From Neoluteolibacter marinus (GTDB taxonomy: Bacteria; Verrucomicrobiota; Verrucomicrobiia; Verrucomicrobiales; Akkermansiaceae): a stretch of 64,000 bases of DNA. Below are positions 9,441 to 18,441 of the stretch, piece by piece. Below the pieces are notes generated by a model that was not told the DNA's origin, made no database searches, and worked only from the letters and a program-made list of their open reading frames with translations. The stretch covers positions 1-64,000 of the forward strand of contig NZ_JACZFQ010000022.1 of the NCBI RefSeq assembly GCF_014904755.1, given 5' to 3'. Made by a program: the position numbers and the translations under genes. Each line of letters opens with the position of its first letter. Position 1 is the first letter of the stretch.

Positions 9441-10276
9441 GCGGATTCCTCGAGCCACTCCACTACGAGTTCATGCGCGACGCCCTGCTCGTCGGGCTGG
9501 TGGTATCGACGATGTGCGCGGTGCTTTCCTGCTTCCTCGTTCTGAAAGGCTGGTCGCTGATGGGCGACGCCGTTTCCCATGCCGTCCTGCCGGGGATCGT
9601 GATCGCCTACTGGGCCGCCGTCCCGCTGGCCGTCGGAGCCTTCCTCGCCGGCCTGTTCTGCGCGGTCAGCAGCGGCTTCATCAAACAGAACAGCCGGATC
9701 AAGGAGGACGCGGCGATGGGCGTGGTCTTCACCGGATTGTTCGCCTTCGGGCTGGTCCTGTTCAGCAAGACCGAGTCCGACATGCACCTCGACCACATCC
9801 TGGTCGGCAACATCCTCGGTGTGACCAAGTCCCAGCTGTGGCAAACCCTCGGCCTGGGCGGCCTGATTCTGGCGGTGACCCTGACCCTGCGCCGCGACCT
9901 GCTGCTGATCTGCTTCGACCCCGGCCAGGCGCGGGTGATGGCCCTGCCGGACAAGTTCCTCAACTACCTGCTGCTCGCCCTGCTGTCGCTGGCGATCGTC
10001 GCCTCGCTCCAGGCCGTCGGCATCATCCTGGTGGTGGCTATGCTGGTCACCCCGGGCAGCATCGCCCAGCTCTGGACCGACCGCTTCGACCGAATGCTGC
10101 TGGTCGCCGTGGCCGCCGCCGCCGGCTCGACGCTCGCCGGAATCTTCACGAGCTTCCACATCGCCGGCGACACCGGGGCCTGCATCGTCCTGGTGCAGGC
10201 GCTGCTGTTCTTCGGGTCGCTGTTGTTCGCGCCGAAATACGGCATCTTCCGGCGCAAGGCCGCGGCCGGTGCATGA
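9437..10276 (+). CDS. Metal ABC transporter permease (second copy)
   Basis: A 279-aa paralogue of the preceding permease. Both share [18 protein letters not shown], [16 protein letters not shown] and VAMLVTPG. The ATG lies in the upstream stop (ATGA at 9437-9440), giving a fully coupled four-gene SitABCD-like order (binding lipoprotein, ATPase, permease, permease). Roughly eight membrane segments are predicted. The two-permease layout is typical of Mn/Fe systems (SitCD) rather than the single ZnuB of zinc systems, supporting the ligand-based reading of the binding protein. Confidence 0.92.
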   Translation: MSGFLEPLHYEFMRDALLVGLVVSTMCAVLSCFLVLKGWSLMGDAVSHAVLPGIVIAYWAAVPLAVGAFLAGLFCAVSSGFIKQNSRIKEDAAMGVVFTGLFAFGLVLFSKTESDMHLDHILVGNILGVTKSQLWQTLGLGGLILAVTLTLRRDLLLICFDPGQARVMALPDKFLNYLLLALLSLAIVASLQAVGIILVVAMLVTPGSIAQLWTDRFDRMLLVAVAAAAGSTLAGIFTSFHIAGDTGACIVLVQALLFFGSLLFAPKYGIFRRKAAAGA

Positions 10277-10334
10277 CACCGCCCGGCGGCTCATTCCGCT
10301 TGCCGCCGCAGCCTCCCCCGCCGAATCTCCGCGC

Positions 10335-11123
10335 ATGCAAACCGCCGCCTTTTTCAAAGACCTGTTCGGACTCGAGGGACAAACCGCCGTGGTGATCGGC
10401 GGCACCGGTGAACTTTGCGGCTGCATGGCCGCCGGCCTGGCCCACGCCGGCGCCGAAGTCGTCCTCGTCGGACGCATCCGCGAGAAGGCCGAGCGCAAGC
10501 TGGCCGAGATCGAGGAGTTCGGCGGCAAGGGCTATTTCATGCCCGCCGACGTGACCTCGCGGGAGTCGCTGCAGGAACTCGTCGACCAGGTCGTCGAGCG
10601 CTCCGGTCGCATCGACATCCTGATCAACGGCGCCGGCATCAATGCCCCGACCCCGTTCCTCGAGATCGAGGAGGAGGAATTCAAGCGCATCATCGACACC
10701 AACCTGACCGCCGTGTTCCGCACCTGCCAGGTCTTCGGCAAGTACTTCATCGACGAGGCCATCCCGGCGTCGATCATCAACCTCGGCTCGATGTCCGGGT
10801 TGATCCCGCTGTCGCGCGTCTTCACCTACTCCGCCAGCAAGGCCGCGGTGCACAACCTTTCCAAGAACCTCGCCCGCGAGTGGGCCGAGTACTCGATCCG
10901 CGTCAACACGCTCGTCCCCGGCTTCTTCCCGGCCGAACAAAACCGCAAGGTGCTGGATGAAAGCCGCGTGCTCGACATCCTCCGGCAGACCCCGATGAGC
11001 CGCTTCGGTGCGCCCGACGACCTGATCGGCGCGACCCTCCTGCTCGCCTCGAACCGGGCCGGCGCCTTCATCACCGGTACCGAGATGGTCGTCGACGGCG
11101 GCTTCAACGCGATGAAGATCTGA
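10335..11123 (+). CDS. SDR-family oxidoreductase, possibly fructuronate/mannonate reductase type
   Basis: A 262-aa short-chain dehydrogenase. ATG 10335 ([20 protein letters not shown]) is chosen because longer frames only read through the end of the permease gene. Nucleotide-binding glycine motif [14 protein letters not shown] (NNAG equivalent), catalytic Ser (INLGSMSG), and Tyr-Lys (TYSASKAA) are all present. The segment [17 protein letters not shown] resembles SDRs annotated as D-mannonate oxidoreductase / fructuronate reductase, but I cannot confirm the substrate. It is 58 bp after the metal transporter and convergent with a sugar-type regulator (stop-to-stop gap 6 bp), and does not obviously belong to either. 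Confidence 0.8.
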   Translation: MQTAAFFKDLFGLEGQTAVVIGGTGELCGCMAAGLAHAGAEVVLVGRIREKAERKLAEIEEFGGKGYFMPADVTSRESLQELVDQVVERSGRIDILINGAGINAPTPFLEIEEEEFKRIIDTNLTAVFRTCQVFGKYFIDEAIPASIINLGSMSGLIPLSRVFTYSASKAAVHNLSKNLAREWAEYSIRVNTLVPGFFPAEQNRKVLDESRVLDILRQTPMSRFGAPDDLIGATLLLASNRAGAFITGTEMVVDGGFNAMKI

Positions 11124-11129
11124 GGCCGG

Positions 11130-12314
11130 TCACTTGGCACCGTTGCCCGGCACGCGGTGCGCCGCACGGTATTCCGACGGTCCGATGCCACCGGTGTGCC
11201 GGGTGAAAAAGTTGAAGAAGTTCGGCGCGGAGGAGAATCCGCAGCGCTTGCCGATGACCGAAATCTCAAGGTCCGTTTCGGACAGGAGTTTCCGGGCGAC
11301 GGCAAGCCGCTGCTCGCGGACGAAGCGCGGGATTTCGATGCCGTAGACCTCGGCAAAGCGGCTGCGCAGGGTCTTGGAGGAGCACCGGGCGACGTGCGCC
11401 AGTTCTTGCACCGTGACGCCTTCCAGCGCGTGGCGGTCCAGGTGACGCTTCGCCCGCTCGATGTCGGGATCCAGCGAGCGGCCGCCGGTACTGGCCCGGA
11501 TCACGATTTCGCGGCACGGGATCAAACGCCGCCAGGGATCCGGCGGATTTCCGTCGATCCATTCGCCCAGCAAGCCCGCGGCCGTGAATCCCACCTCATG
11601 GCCCGGGATGACGACGGACGACAAGGCGGGACGCCCCGTCCGGCCGATCACCCGGTCGCCATGTCCGAGAATCGCGATCTCACCCGGAACGTCCAAGCCC
11701 TTGACGGTCGCCGCCTCACACAGCACCGAAGCGCAATAGTCGTCCTCCGCCAGGAGCCCGACCGGCTTCGGGCAATCATCGAGAAAGGAGCCAAGGCCCT
11801 AGATTCGCGCACTCTCGAGCACCCACTCCGGGTGGTTCTTTGAAGCCGGATCGCCGAGGTCAAACTGCACCCACTGCAGGCCGGCCTCCAGCACCGCGGC
11901 GCGCATGTTCGCGACGCGGGGCACCAGCACGCCACCGGATTGGATTCCGAATCCGGCGTAGCCCGCGATCTCGAGGCCAAGGTCCGCGAAATGCCGGATC
12001 GCGAGCCGGCTGGTCGAGTCACGGTCAAACGACACCGCCGCCAACCCCGCACGATCGTCCCCGGCACTCTGCCAGATCCCGCAGTCGATCACCGGCAGCT
12101 TGGCGAGCGCCTCGTGGGGCCAGGATTCCCCTGCCGGTGTCAGCCAGGTGATCGCGCCGTCAAGATGCCGCAGGAAACGGGCGCCGAGCTGCTGCCGGGT
12201 CGGATCGAGTTCGATCACCCGCCACCCGGGGTGCTGGTCGACCCAGTCGAGGACCCCGTCCCGGATCGCACGGGAGAACTCGAAAAACATGGGCAAGATC
12301 AGGCCGACGTTCAT
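11130..12314 (-). pseudogene. XylR-type regulator (LacI-like sensor plus AraC HTH) with in-frame stop
   Basis: A regulator of the XylR architecture: an N-terminal sugar-binding domain (MNVGLILPMFFEFSRAIRDG) and a C-terminal AraC helix-turn-helix pair (LAHVARCSSKTLRSRFAEVYG; VIGKRCGFSSAPNFFNFF). The frame is interrupted by one TAG at 11799-11801 (minus strand). Downstream of it the same frame continues without shift as GLGSFLDDCPKPVGLLAEDD, exactly the segment expected next in this family, and then through to the HTH. So the gene is intact apart from one nonsense codon: a fresh pseudogene, a base-call error, or a readthrough codon. About 394 codons in total. The gene is convergent with the SDR gene. 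Confidence 0.8.
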
Positions 12315-12374
12315 CCCGGCGATGCTCCCTGTTGGCCGTCGGGAGATCAATCCCCCATCGCCGCGGTGGGTTGC

Positions 12375-13277
12375 TCATGCTTTCCGGCCGTCGCGCCCGG
12401 CCTGGCGGCGGAACTCGCCCGGCCCGGTCCCGGCGTGGGCGAGGAACGCGCGGTGAAAGCTCGCCGTCGACTGGTAGCCGCAGCGGTCGGCGATCTCGGA
12501 AAGCGACAGGTCGCTTGAAACCAGCAGTCCGACGGCGCGGCGGATGCGGTAGTTCCGCAAATAAGTCCCCAGCGGGACACCGAACTGGTCGAGGAAGCGC
12601 TGCCTCAGGTGACGCTCCGAAATGGACAGCTTGACCGCCAGCGGACCGACCCGCAGGTCCTCGGGCGGCAGTTTCTCCAGGCACCCCTGCAGGCGCTGCC
12701 ACAGGGACGAGTACTTCCGCGCCGGGATGATCCGGGCGTTGTTCTCCGCCCGGTTGACGCGGTCGCACCAACGGCACAACAGCTGGGCGAGCTCGAAGTT
12801 CATCGCGTCGCCCTGGCCGGCCCCTTCGCCCTTGCTGAAGCGCGCGACCATCGACGCGAACACCGCGAGATCCTCGTCCGCGAGTTTCACCGTCCGCTGC
12901 CGCAGCGGCGCCAGCCGCTCGGACTCGCGGGTTTCGAAGGTGACGAAAAACCACAGCAGCGACGGCTTCTCGAGTTGGACGAAGTGATGGTAGGACTGCG
13001 GGAACACCAGGTGGGCCTGGCCGGGACCGAGAACGAAGGGGACGCCATCCACCGACAAGGTGCCGACGGTCTCAAAGCACACCACCAGCACGAAGCGGCG
13101 GTGGAGATGGGACTCGGCGCTCCGCCGCTGCAGGTCGCTCGCATCCTTGCGGGAGAACAGCAGGATGTCGTCCAAGGCGCAGGCATGGATGCGGCTGCGT
13201 CCCTTGAAGTAGTCGGCCGGCGAGGCCAGCACCGGCAATCGCACGATCGCCTCGCGGAGTGGCTGCGGCAGGTCCAT
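12375..13277 (-). CDS. AraC-family transcriptional regulator
   Basis: A 300-aa regulator with an N-terminal cupin-like sensing domain (residues of about 50-160; SHLHRRFVLVVCFE, LVFPQSYHHFVQLE) and a C-terminal double helix-turn-helix (LAVKLSISERHLRQRFLDQ; IADRCGYQSTASFHRAF). It is transcribed away from the amino-sugar operon, whose first ATG is 250 bp from this start, and the intervening DNA has three TTTCACCG-like repeats. It is therefore the best candidate activator of that operon. The inducer is unknown; an amino sugar is plausible from context. Confidence 0.9.
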   Translation of the reverse strand: MDLPQPLREAIVRLPVLASPADYFKGRSRIHACALDDILLFSRKDASDLQRRSAESHLHRRFVLVVCFETVGTLSVDGVPFVLGPGQAHLVFPQSYHHFVQLEKPSLLWFFVTFETRESERLAPLRQRTVKLADEDLAVFASMVARFSKGEGAGQGDAMNFELAQLLCRWCDRVNRAENNARIIPARKYSSLWQRLQGCLEKLPPEDLRVGPLAVKLSISERHLRQRFLDQFGVPLGTYLRNYRIRRAVGLLVSSDLSLSEIADRCGYQSTASFHRAFLAHAGTGPGEFRRQAGRDGRKA

Positions 13278-13428
13278 GAACGAACTTTGAAATCAGCGCT
13301 CCGAGTTCAAGGAGATTCGCCCGTCCAGCGCCCCCGGAAACTTCTGGTTATCAGTGCCTCGCTCCGATAAAGCGAAGGAATCCCATTGGCTTTCAATGAA
13401 ATCCGCCGATCGACCGGGCCGCGCATCA

Positions 13429-13480
13429 TTTCACCGGAATAATCATTTTTTTCACCGCTAAAGGTAACCGCGATTCACCG
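13429..13480 (+). promoter_or_regulatory. Three spaced TTCACCG repeats, putative AraC-type operator
   Basis: TTTCACCG at 13429-13436, TTTCACCG at 13450-13457 and ATTCACCG at 13473-13480, in the same orientation and 21-23 bp apart, about two helical turns. AraC-family proteins often bind such direct repeats. They lie between the divergent AraC gene and nagB, ending 47 bp before the nagB ATG. The rest of the 250-bp gap (13278-13527) shows no gene. Confidence 0.5.
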
Positions 13481-13527
13481 AATAGGCCTACAAAAGAGTC
13501 ATCAAACACGACTTTCCTACCGCTTTC

Positions 13528-14295
13528 ATGATGATTTCGCACCCTCCCCGGATCGAAGTCAGCGCCTCTTCCGACGCGGCCAGCAAGAAGCTTGCCGCAC
13601 GGATCGCCGCCGCCATCCGCCATCGTGAGACAGAGGGCGGGCACTATGTGCTCGGCCTTGCCACCGGCTCCACCCCCATCCCGCTCTACCGCGAGCTGAT
13701 CCGCCTCCACCGCGAGGAAGGCCTGAGCTTCCGGAATGTCATCGGCTTCAACCTCGACGAATACCTCGGCATCCCGGCCGATGATCCGAACAGCTTCCGG
13801 ACCTTCATGTTCGAGCAGCTTTTCGATCACATCGACCTGCCAGTGCCGAACATCCACATCCCGGATGGCACGATCGAGACCGGGGAAATCGAGTCCTACT
13901 GCGCGGGCTACGAAGCGGCGATTGCCGCTGCCGGTGGAATCGACCTGCAGATCCTCGGCATCGGCCGCAGCGGTCACATCGGTTTCAATGAACCGCCCTC
14001 GCCCGCCGACAGCCGGACCCGGCGGGTGACCCTCGACCCGGTGACCCGCGAGGATGCCGCCGCCACTTTCGGCGGCCTCGGGAATGTCCCGGTGGAAGCC
14101 ATCACCATGGGCGTCGGGACGATCCTCGAGGCCCGCGAGATCGCGATGATGGCCTGGGGAGCCGGCAAAGCCGCCATCGTCGCCAAGGCTCTCCGTGAAA
14201 CCCCTTCTCCTGCCTTGCCCGCAAGCCTCCTCCAGAACCACGGCAACGTCACCATCATCCTCGATGACGCCGCCGCCACCTACCTCGACCGATGA
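13528..14295 (+). CDS. nagB: Glucosamine-6-phosphate deaminase
   Basis: A 255-aa cytoplasmic enzyme converting glucosamine-6-phosphate to fructose-6-phosphate and ammonia. Family motifs: GLATGSTP phosphate loop (near residue 45), FNLDEYLG with the catalytic Asp, and the active-site loop GIGRSGHIGFNEP with catalytic His and Glu. The residue equivalent to Asp141 of the E. coli enzyme is Ser; other bacterial deaminases also vary here (Asn or Thr), so activity is still expected. It begins a five-gene operon with ATGA coupling to the ROK gene. The start may be either of two adjacent ATGs (13528 or 13531). Confidence 0.92.
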   Translation: MMISHPPRIEVSASSDAASKKLAARIAAAIRHRETEGGHYVLGLATGSTPIPLYRELIRLHREEGLSFRNVIGFNLDEYLGIPADDPNSFRTFMFEQLFDHIDLPVPNIHIPDGTIETGEIESYCAGYEAAIAAAGGIDLQILGIGRSGHIGFNEPPSPADSRTRRVTLDPVTREDAAATFGGLGNVPVEAITMGVGTILEAREIAMMAWGAGKAAIVAKALRETPSPALPASLLQNHGNVTIILDDAAATYLDR

Positions 14296-15698
14296 TTGCG
14301 ATGTTTCCCCCTCTTGAACGCAGCTCGATTTTTGTCCCCGAGCTCGACCCGGAATTCCGTCCGGCCTCGCTGTGGTGCCGCGACTTCGACGACCGCTGCC
14401 GTCTCCACGGCAGCCGGGACGTCGCCATCCGCCTGACCCGCCCCGACGGCACCTTCACCACCCACCGTGAAACGCTCCTGCCGCCGGCACCCGAGTGGCG
14501 CGAGCTCAACCTCCGCCACCTCGAAAGGATCATCAAGTTCCTGCTGTGGGCCCGCGGCGGCAACCGCGTGTCGATCGCCGGTGCCCCGGAACTTTGCGAG
14601 GACCTGCGCCAAATCTACTCCAAGCGCGGCGCCCGCGCCTTCGACGCGGACTTCATCCGCAAGGTCTTCTCCGCCGAACTCGTGATCGAGGCCGCCGCGT
14701 CACTTCCCGATCACACGGACGGCCCATCCGGAGCGTCGGGCGCCCGCGGCGTCGAAGGCTGCCGCATCGGTTTCGACCTCGGCGGCTCCGACCGCAAGTG
14801 CGCCGCCTTGATCGACGGCAAGGTGGTGTTTTCCGAGGAAATCGCCTGGGACCCCTACTTCGAGAAGGATCCCGCCTACCACTTCGACGGCATCATGGAC
14901 AGCCTCCGCCGGGCCGCCGCGCACCTGCCGCGGATCGATGCCATCGGCGGGTCCGCCGCCGGCGTCTATGTCAACAACCGGGTCCGGGTCGCGTCACTGT
15001 TCCGCGGCGTTCCCGAGGAAATGTTCAAGTCGCGCGTCGAGGAGATGTTCCTCGACATCGCCCGCGAGTGGAACGACGTGCCGCTGAAGGTGGTCAACGA
15101 CGGCGACGTCACCGCCCTGGCCGGATCGATGTCGCTCGGCAGCGGGGGCGTGCTCGGCATCGCGATGGGCACCAGCACCGCCGCCGGTTACGTCGATGCC
15201 TCCGGATCGGTCACCAACTGGCTCTCCGAGCTGGCCTTCGTGCCGGTCGACTACCGCGACCAGGCCCCGGCCGACGAGTGGTCCGGCGACCGCGGCTGTT
15301 CGGTGCAGTATTTCAGCCAGCAAGGCGTCTCGCGGCTGATTCCCGCCGCCGGCCTGGACATCGACACGAACCAACCCCAGCGCGAGCAGCTGGTCGAGGT
15401 CCAGCAAGCGATGGCCGCCGGCGACGAGCGCGCCGCCGCCCTCTACCGCACCTTGGGGACCTGCTTCGGCTACGCCATCCCCCACTACGCCCGCTTCTAC
15501 GACATCAAGCACCTGCTCCTGCTCGGCCGGGTGCTCAGCGGGGAAGGCGGCGAAATCCTCCTCGACCAGGCCCGCACGGTCCTACGTGAGGAATTCCCCA
15601 CGCTTTCCGCCGGGATCGAGATCAGCACGCCGGACGAAACCATGAAGCGCCACGGCCAGGCGATCGCCGCGGCAAGCCTGCCCGTTATCCCGTCATGA
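14292..15698 (+). CDS. ROK-like sugar kinase with N-terminal extension
   Basis: A 468-aa protein whose C-terminal 310 residues form an actin-like ATPase/sugar-kinase fold: GFDLGGSDRKCAA phosphate-1 loop, VVNDGDVTALAG, and GIAMGTSTAAGY adenosine region. The first 155 residues are an extension of unknown function. The classical ROK zinc motif (CxCGxxGCxE) is absent, so it is an atypical member. Its start overlaps nagB (ATGA) and its stop overlaps the PIG-L gene. From position it most likely phosphorylates glucosamine or N-acetylglucosamine at C6, feeding NagB. Substrate is inferred from context only. Confidence 0.82.
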   Translation: MIAMFPPLERSSIFVPELDPEFRPASLWCRDFDDRCRLHGSRDVAIRLTRPDGTFTTHRETLLPPAPEWRELNLRHLERIIKFLLWARGGNRVSIAGAPELCEDLRQIYSKRGARAFDADFIRKVFSAELVIEAAASLPDHTDGPSGASGARGVEGCRIGFDLGGSDRKCAALIDGKVVFSEEIAWDPYFEKDPAYHFDGIMDSLRRAAAHLPRIDAIGGSAAGVYVNNRVRVASLFRGVPEEMFKSRVEEMFLDIAREWNDVPLKVVNDGDVTALAGSMSLGSGGVLGIAMGTSTAAGYVDASGSVTNWLSELAFVPVDYRDQAPADEWSGDRGCSVQYFSQQGVSRLIPAAGLDIDTNQPQREQLVEVQQAMAAGDERAAALYRTLGTCFGYAIPHYARFYDIKHLLLLGRVLSGEGGEILLDQARTVLREEFPTLSAGIEISTPDETMKRHGQAIAAASLPVIPS

Positions 15699-16549
15699 GC
15701 CTCTCTCTCCATCACCCGGGAGCCGACCTCTTCGTCCCCGACCGAGCCCCGGCCGAGGACGCCCTGGCACGCACCACCCACCTCGCGATCGGCGCCCATC
15801 AGGACGACCTCGAATTCTTCGCCTACCATGGCATCGAGGCCTGCTACCGCCGCGACGACCGCTGGTTCACCGGCGTCACCTGCACCGACGGCGGCGGCAG
15901 TTCTCGCGTCGGCCCCTACGGCGCGTTCAGCGACGACGAAATGCGGGCCATCCGCGCCGACGAGCAGCGCAAGGCGGCGACGGTCGGCGAGTACGCCGCG
16001 ATGATCCAGCTCGGCTACCCGAGTTCCGCCATCAAGGACCCCGCCGACGCCCGGCCGGTCGAAGACCTCCTCGCCATCCTCCAGGCCACCCGGCCGGAGG
16101 TCGTCTATCTTCACAACCCCGCCGACAAGCACGACACCCACATCGCCGTGCTGCTCCGCTGCATCGCTGCCCTGCGCCGGCTGCCCGCCGACCAGCGCCC
16201 GAAACAAGCCTGGGGCTGCGAGATCTGGCGCGGGCTCGACTGGCTGCTCGACGAGGACAAGGGCGTCCTCCCGGTCAGCGCCCGCCCGAACCTCCAGGCA
16301 GCGCTCAACGGCATCTTCGATTCCCAGATCACCGGCGGCAAACGCTACGACCTCGCCGTGATGGGACGGCGACTCGCCAACGCCACCTTTTACGAGTCCC
16401 ACGCCTCGGACACCGAGACCGGCCTCTCCTGGGCCATGGATCTCACCCCGCTGCTACAGGACGAGTCGCTCGACATCGCCACCTACACCACCGGCTACGT
16501 CGACCGCCTCAAAGCCGACATCCAGCAACGGATCCACAAGTTCCTTTGA
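15695..16549 (+). CDS. PIG-L/LmbE-family deacetylase, candidate GlcNAc(-6-P) deacetylase
   Basis: A 284-aa zinc-dependent amidase of the PIG-L (LmbE) family. The zinc/catalytic motif AHQDDLE is near residue 35 and the distal HxxH is in DKHDTHIAV. There is no signal peptide, so it is cytoplasmic. Family members remove acetyl from N-acetylglucosaminyl groups (PIG-L, MshB, BshB, archaeal Dac). Translationally coupled to the ROK kinase (ATGA at 15695-15698) and in the nagB operon, it probably deacetylates GlcNAc or GlcNAc-6-P. No NagA is encoded in the operon, so this enzyme may take its place. Confidence 0.87.
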   Translation: MSLSLHHPGADLFVPDRAPAEDALARTTHLAIGAHQDDLEFFAYHGIEACYRRDDRWFTGVTCTDGGGSSRVGPYGAFSDDEMRAIRADEQRKAATVGEYAAMIQLGYPSSAIKDPADARPVEDLLAILQATRPEVVYLHNPADKHDTHIAVLLRCIAALRRLPADQRPKQAWGCEIWRGLDWLLDEDKGVLPVSARPNLQAALNGIFDSQITGGKRYDLAVMGRRLANATFYESHASDTETGLSWAMDLTPLLQDESLDIATYTTGYVDRLKADIQQRIHKFL

Positions 16550-16573
16550 CCCTTCATTCCCGGAAAACACCTC

Positions 16574-18421
16574 ATGCACCTGCAAACCATCGACTGGGCG
16601 ATCATCGGCGTCTTCTTCGTCATCGTCCTGTCCATCGGCTTCGTCGCCTCCCGCACCGCCGGCAAAAGCACCTCGGAATTCTTCCTCGGCGGACGCGGCA
16701 TGCCGTGGTGGCTGCTGGGGATCTCGATGGTGGCCTGCACCTTCTCGGCCGACACGCCGAACCTGGTCACCGGCATGGTGCGTGAAAACGGCGTCGCCAA
16801 GAACTGGGCGTGGTGGGCCTTCCTCATCACCGGCATGGTGACGGTCTTCATCTACGCGAAGCTGTGGCGCCGCTCCGAGGTGATGACCGACCTCGAGTAC
16901 TACGAACTCCGTTATCACGGCAAGGCGGCCGCCTTCCTGCGCGGCTTCCGCTCGGTCTTCCTGGGCCTGTTCTTCAACCTGCTCATCATGGCCACGGTGA
17001 CGCTGGCCATCATCAAGTACGGCCAGATCCTGTTCGCGGTCCCCGCCTGGCAATGCGTCTTCTTCGGCTCCATCGGGGTGGTCATCTATGCCACCCTCGG
17101 CGGTCTCAAGGGCGTCATCTGGGCCGACTTCTTCCAGTACTCGATCGCCATGTTCGGCGCGGTCTACGCCGCCTACATCGCCGTCCAGCAGCCCGAGGTG
17201 CAGGCCATCGGCGGCCTCGCGGGAATGCTCGGCCCCGACTCTCCGATCGCCGACAAGCTGGCCATCTTCCCCGATCCCGGCGACCTCTCGCTGCTGATCT
17301 CCATGCTGATCATCCCGGTCGCCGTGCAATGGTGGGCGGTCTGGTATCCCGGCGCCGAGCCGGGCGGCGGCGGTTACATCGCCCAGCGCATGCTCTCGGC
17401 CAAGGACGAGAAGAACGCGATCGGCGCGACCCTGCTGTTCAACTTCATGCACTACGCGATCCGGCCGTGGCCGTGGATCATCGTCGCCCTCGCCTCGCTG
17501 CTGGTCTTTCCAGAACTCGACGACATCCGCCAGGCTTTCCCGGGCATCAGCCAGGAGTACCTCGCCCATGACGTCGCCTACCCCGCGATGATCTCGAAGC
17601 TTGGCCCCGGCGTGCTGGGCATCGTCATCGCCTCGATCATCGCCGCCTACATGTCGACGATCGGCACCCACCTCAACTGGGGCTCCTCCTACCTCGTCAA
17701 CGACTTCTACAGCCGCTTCGTCAAGAAGGACGCCAGTCAGAAGCACCTCGTCGCCGTCGGCCGCCTGTGCACGGTGGTGCTGATGATCGGCGCGGGCTTC
17801 CTTGCGCTCCAGCTCAAGAGCGCCACCCAGGCCTTCGACCTGCTGCTGCTCTCCGGCGCCGGCACCGGCTCCATCTACCTGCTGCGCTGGTTCTGGTGGC
17901 GGATCAACGCCATCACCGAGATCGTCGCGATGGTCGGCGCCATCCTGATCGGTTTCGTCCTGGTGTTCCTGGTCAATGCCGACTCGCTCGCCCTCAACTT
18001 CGGCGGCACCGCGGATGCCCCCGCCGTCTCGCTCGACGGCGGCACCGTGAGGCTGCTGCTCGCCGTCGCCCTCAACACCGTGGTCTGGCTGACCACCGCG
18101 CTCGTCACCAAGCCGGAGAACAAGGAGACGCTCTACCAGTTCTACACCAAGACCAAGCCCGGCGGTCCCGGCTGGGCCAAGCTGCGGAAGATGGCCGAGG
18201 CCGACGGCGTCGACATCGAGGGCAGCAGCAAGGGCAAGCCCTGGGAGCTTCCCTACGAGATCCTCTGCGTCTTCATCGGCACCCTGATGGTCTATTGCTG
18301 CCTCTTCTGCATCGGCAACTTCGTCTACGGCAACTCGCTCGCCGGCAGTGTGCTCGGCGCCATCGCCATCGGCTCCTGCTTCGCCCTCTTCAAACTATTC
18401 GGAAAAACCCGCGCCCGTTGA
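16574..18421 (+). CDS. Sodium:solute symporter (SSS family)
   Basis: A 615-aa inner-membrane protein with about 14 hydrophobic segments, starting at ATG 16574 (IDWAIIGVFFVIVLSIGF). SSS-family features include GGRGMPWWLLGISMVACTFSAD in helices 1-2 and LGGLKGVIWADFFQYS in the fourth to fifth helices. The C-terminal 130 residues add a charged cytoplasmic stretch (near 515-560) and two more helices. It lies 24 bp after the PIG-L gene. By context it imports the operon's substrate, probably N-acetylglucosamine or another hexosamine, with sodium. Substrate unproven. Confidence 0.9.
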   Translation: MHLQTIDWAIIGVFFVIVLSIGFVASRTAGKSTSEFFLGGRGMPWWLLGISMVACTFSADTPNLVTGMVRENGVAKNWAWWAFLITGMVTVFIYAKLWRRSEVMTDLEYYELRYHGKAAAFLRGFRSVFLGLFFNLLIMATVTLAIIKYGQILFAVPAWQCVFFGSIGVVIYATLGGLKGVIWADFFQYSIAMFGAVYAAYIAVQQPEVQAIGGLAGMLGPDSPIADKLAIFPDPGDLSLLISMLIIPVAVQWWAVWYPGAEPGGGGYIAQRMLSAKDEKNAIGATLLFNFMHYAIRPWPWIIVALASLLVFPELDDIRQAFPGISQEYLAHDVAYPAMISKLGPGVLGIVIASIIAAYMSTIGTHLNWGSSYLVNDFYSRFVKKDASQKHLVAVGRLCTVVLMIGAGFLALQLKSATQAFDLLLLSGAGTGSIYLLRWFWWRINAITEIVAMVGAILIGFVLVFLVNADSLALNFGGTADAPAVSLDGGTVRLLLAVALNTVVWLTTALVTKPENKETLYQFYTKTKPGGPGWAKLRKMAEADGVDIEGSSKGKPWELPYEILCVFIGTLMVYCCLFCIGNFVYGNSLAGSVLGAIAIGSCFALFKLFGKTRAR

Positions 18422-18441
18422 GCGCCACCGATCACCCGTTC

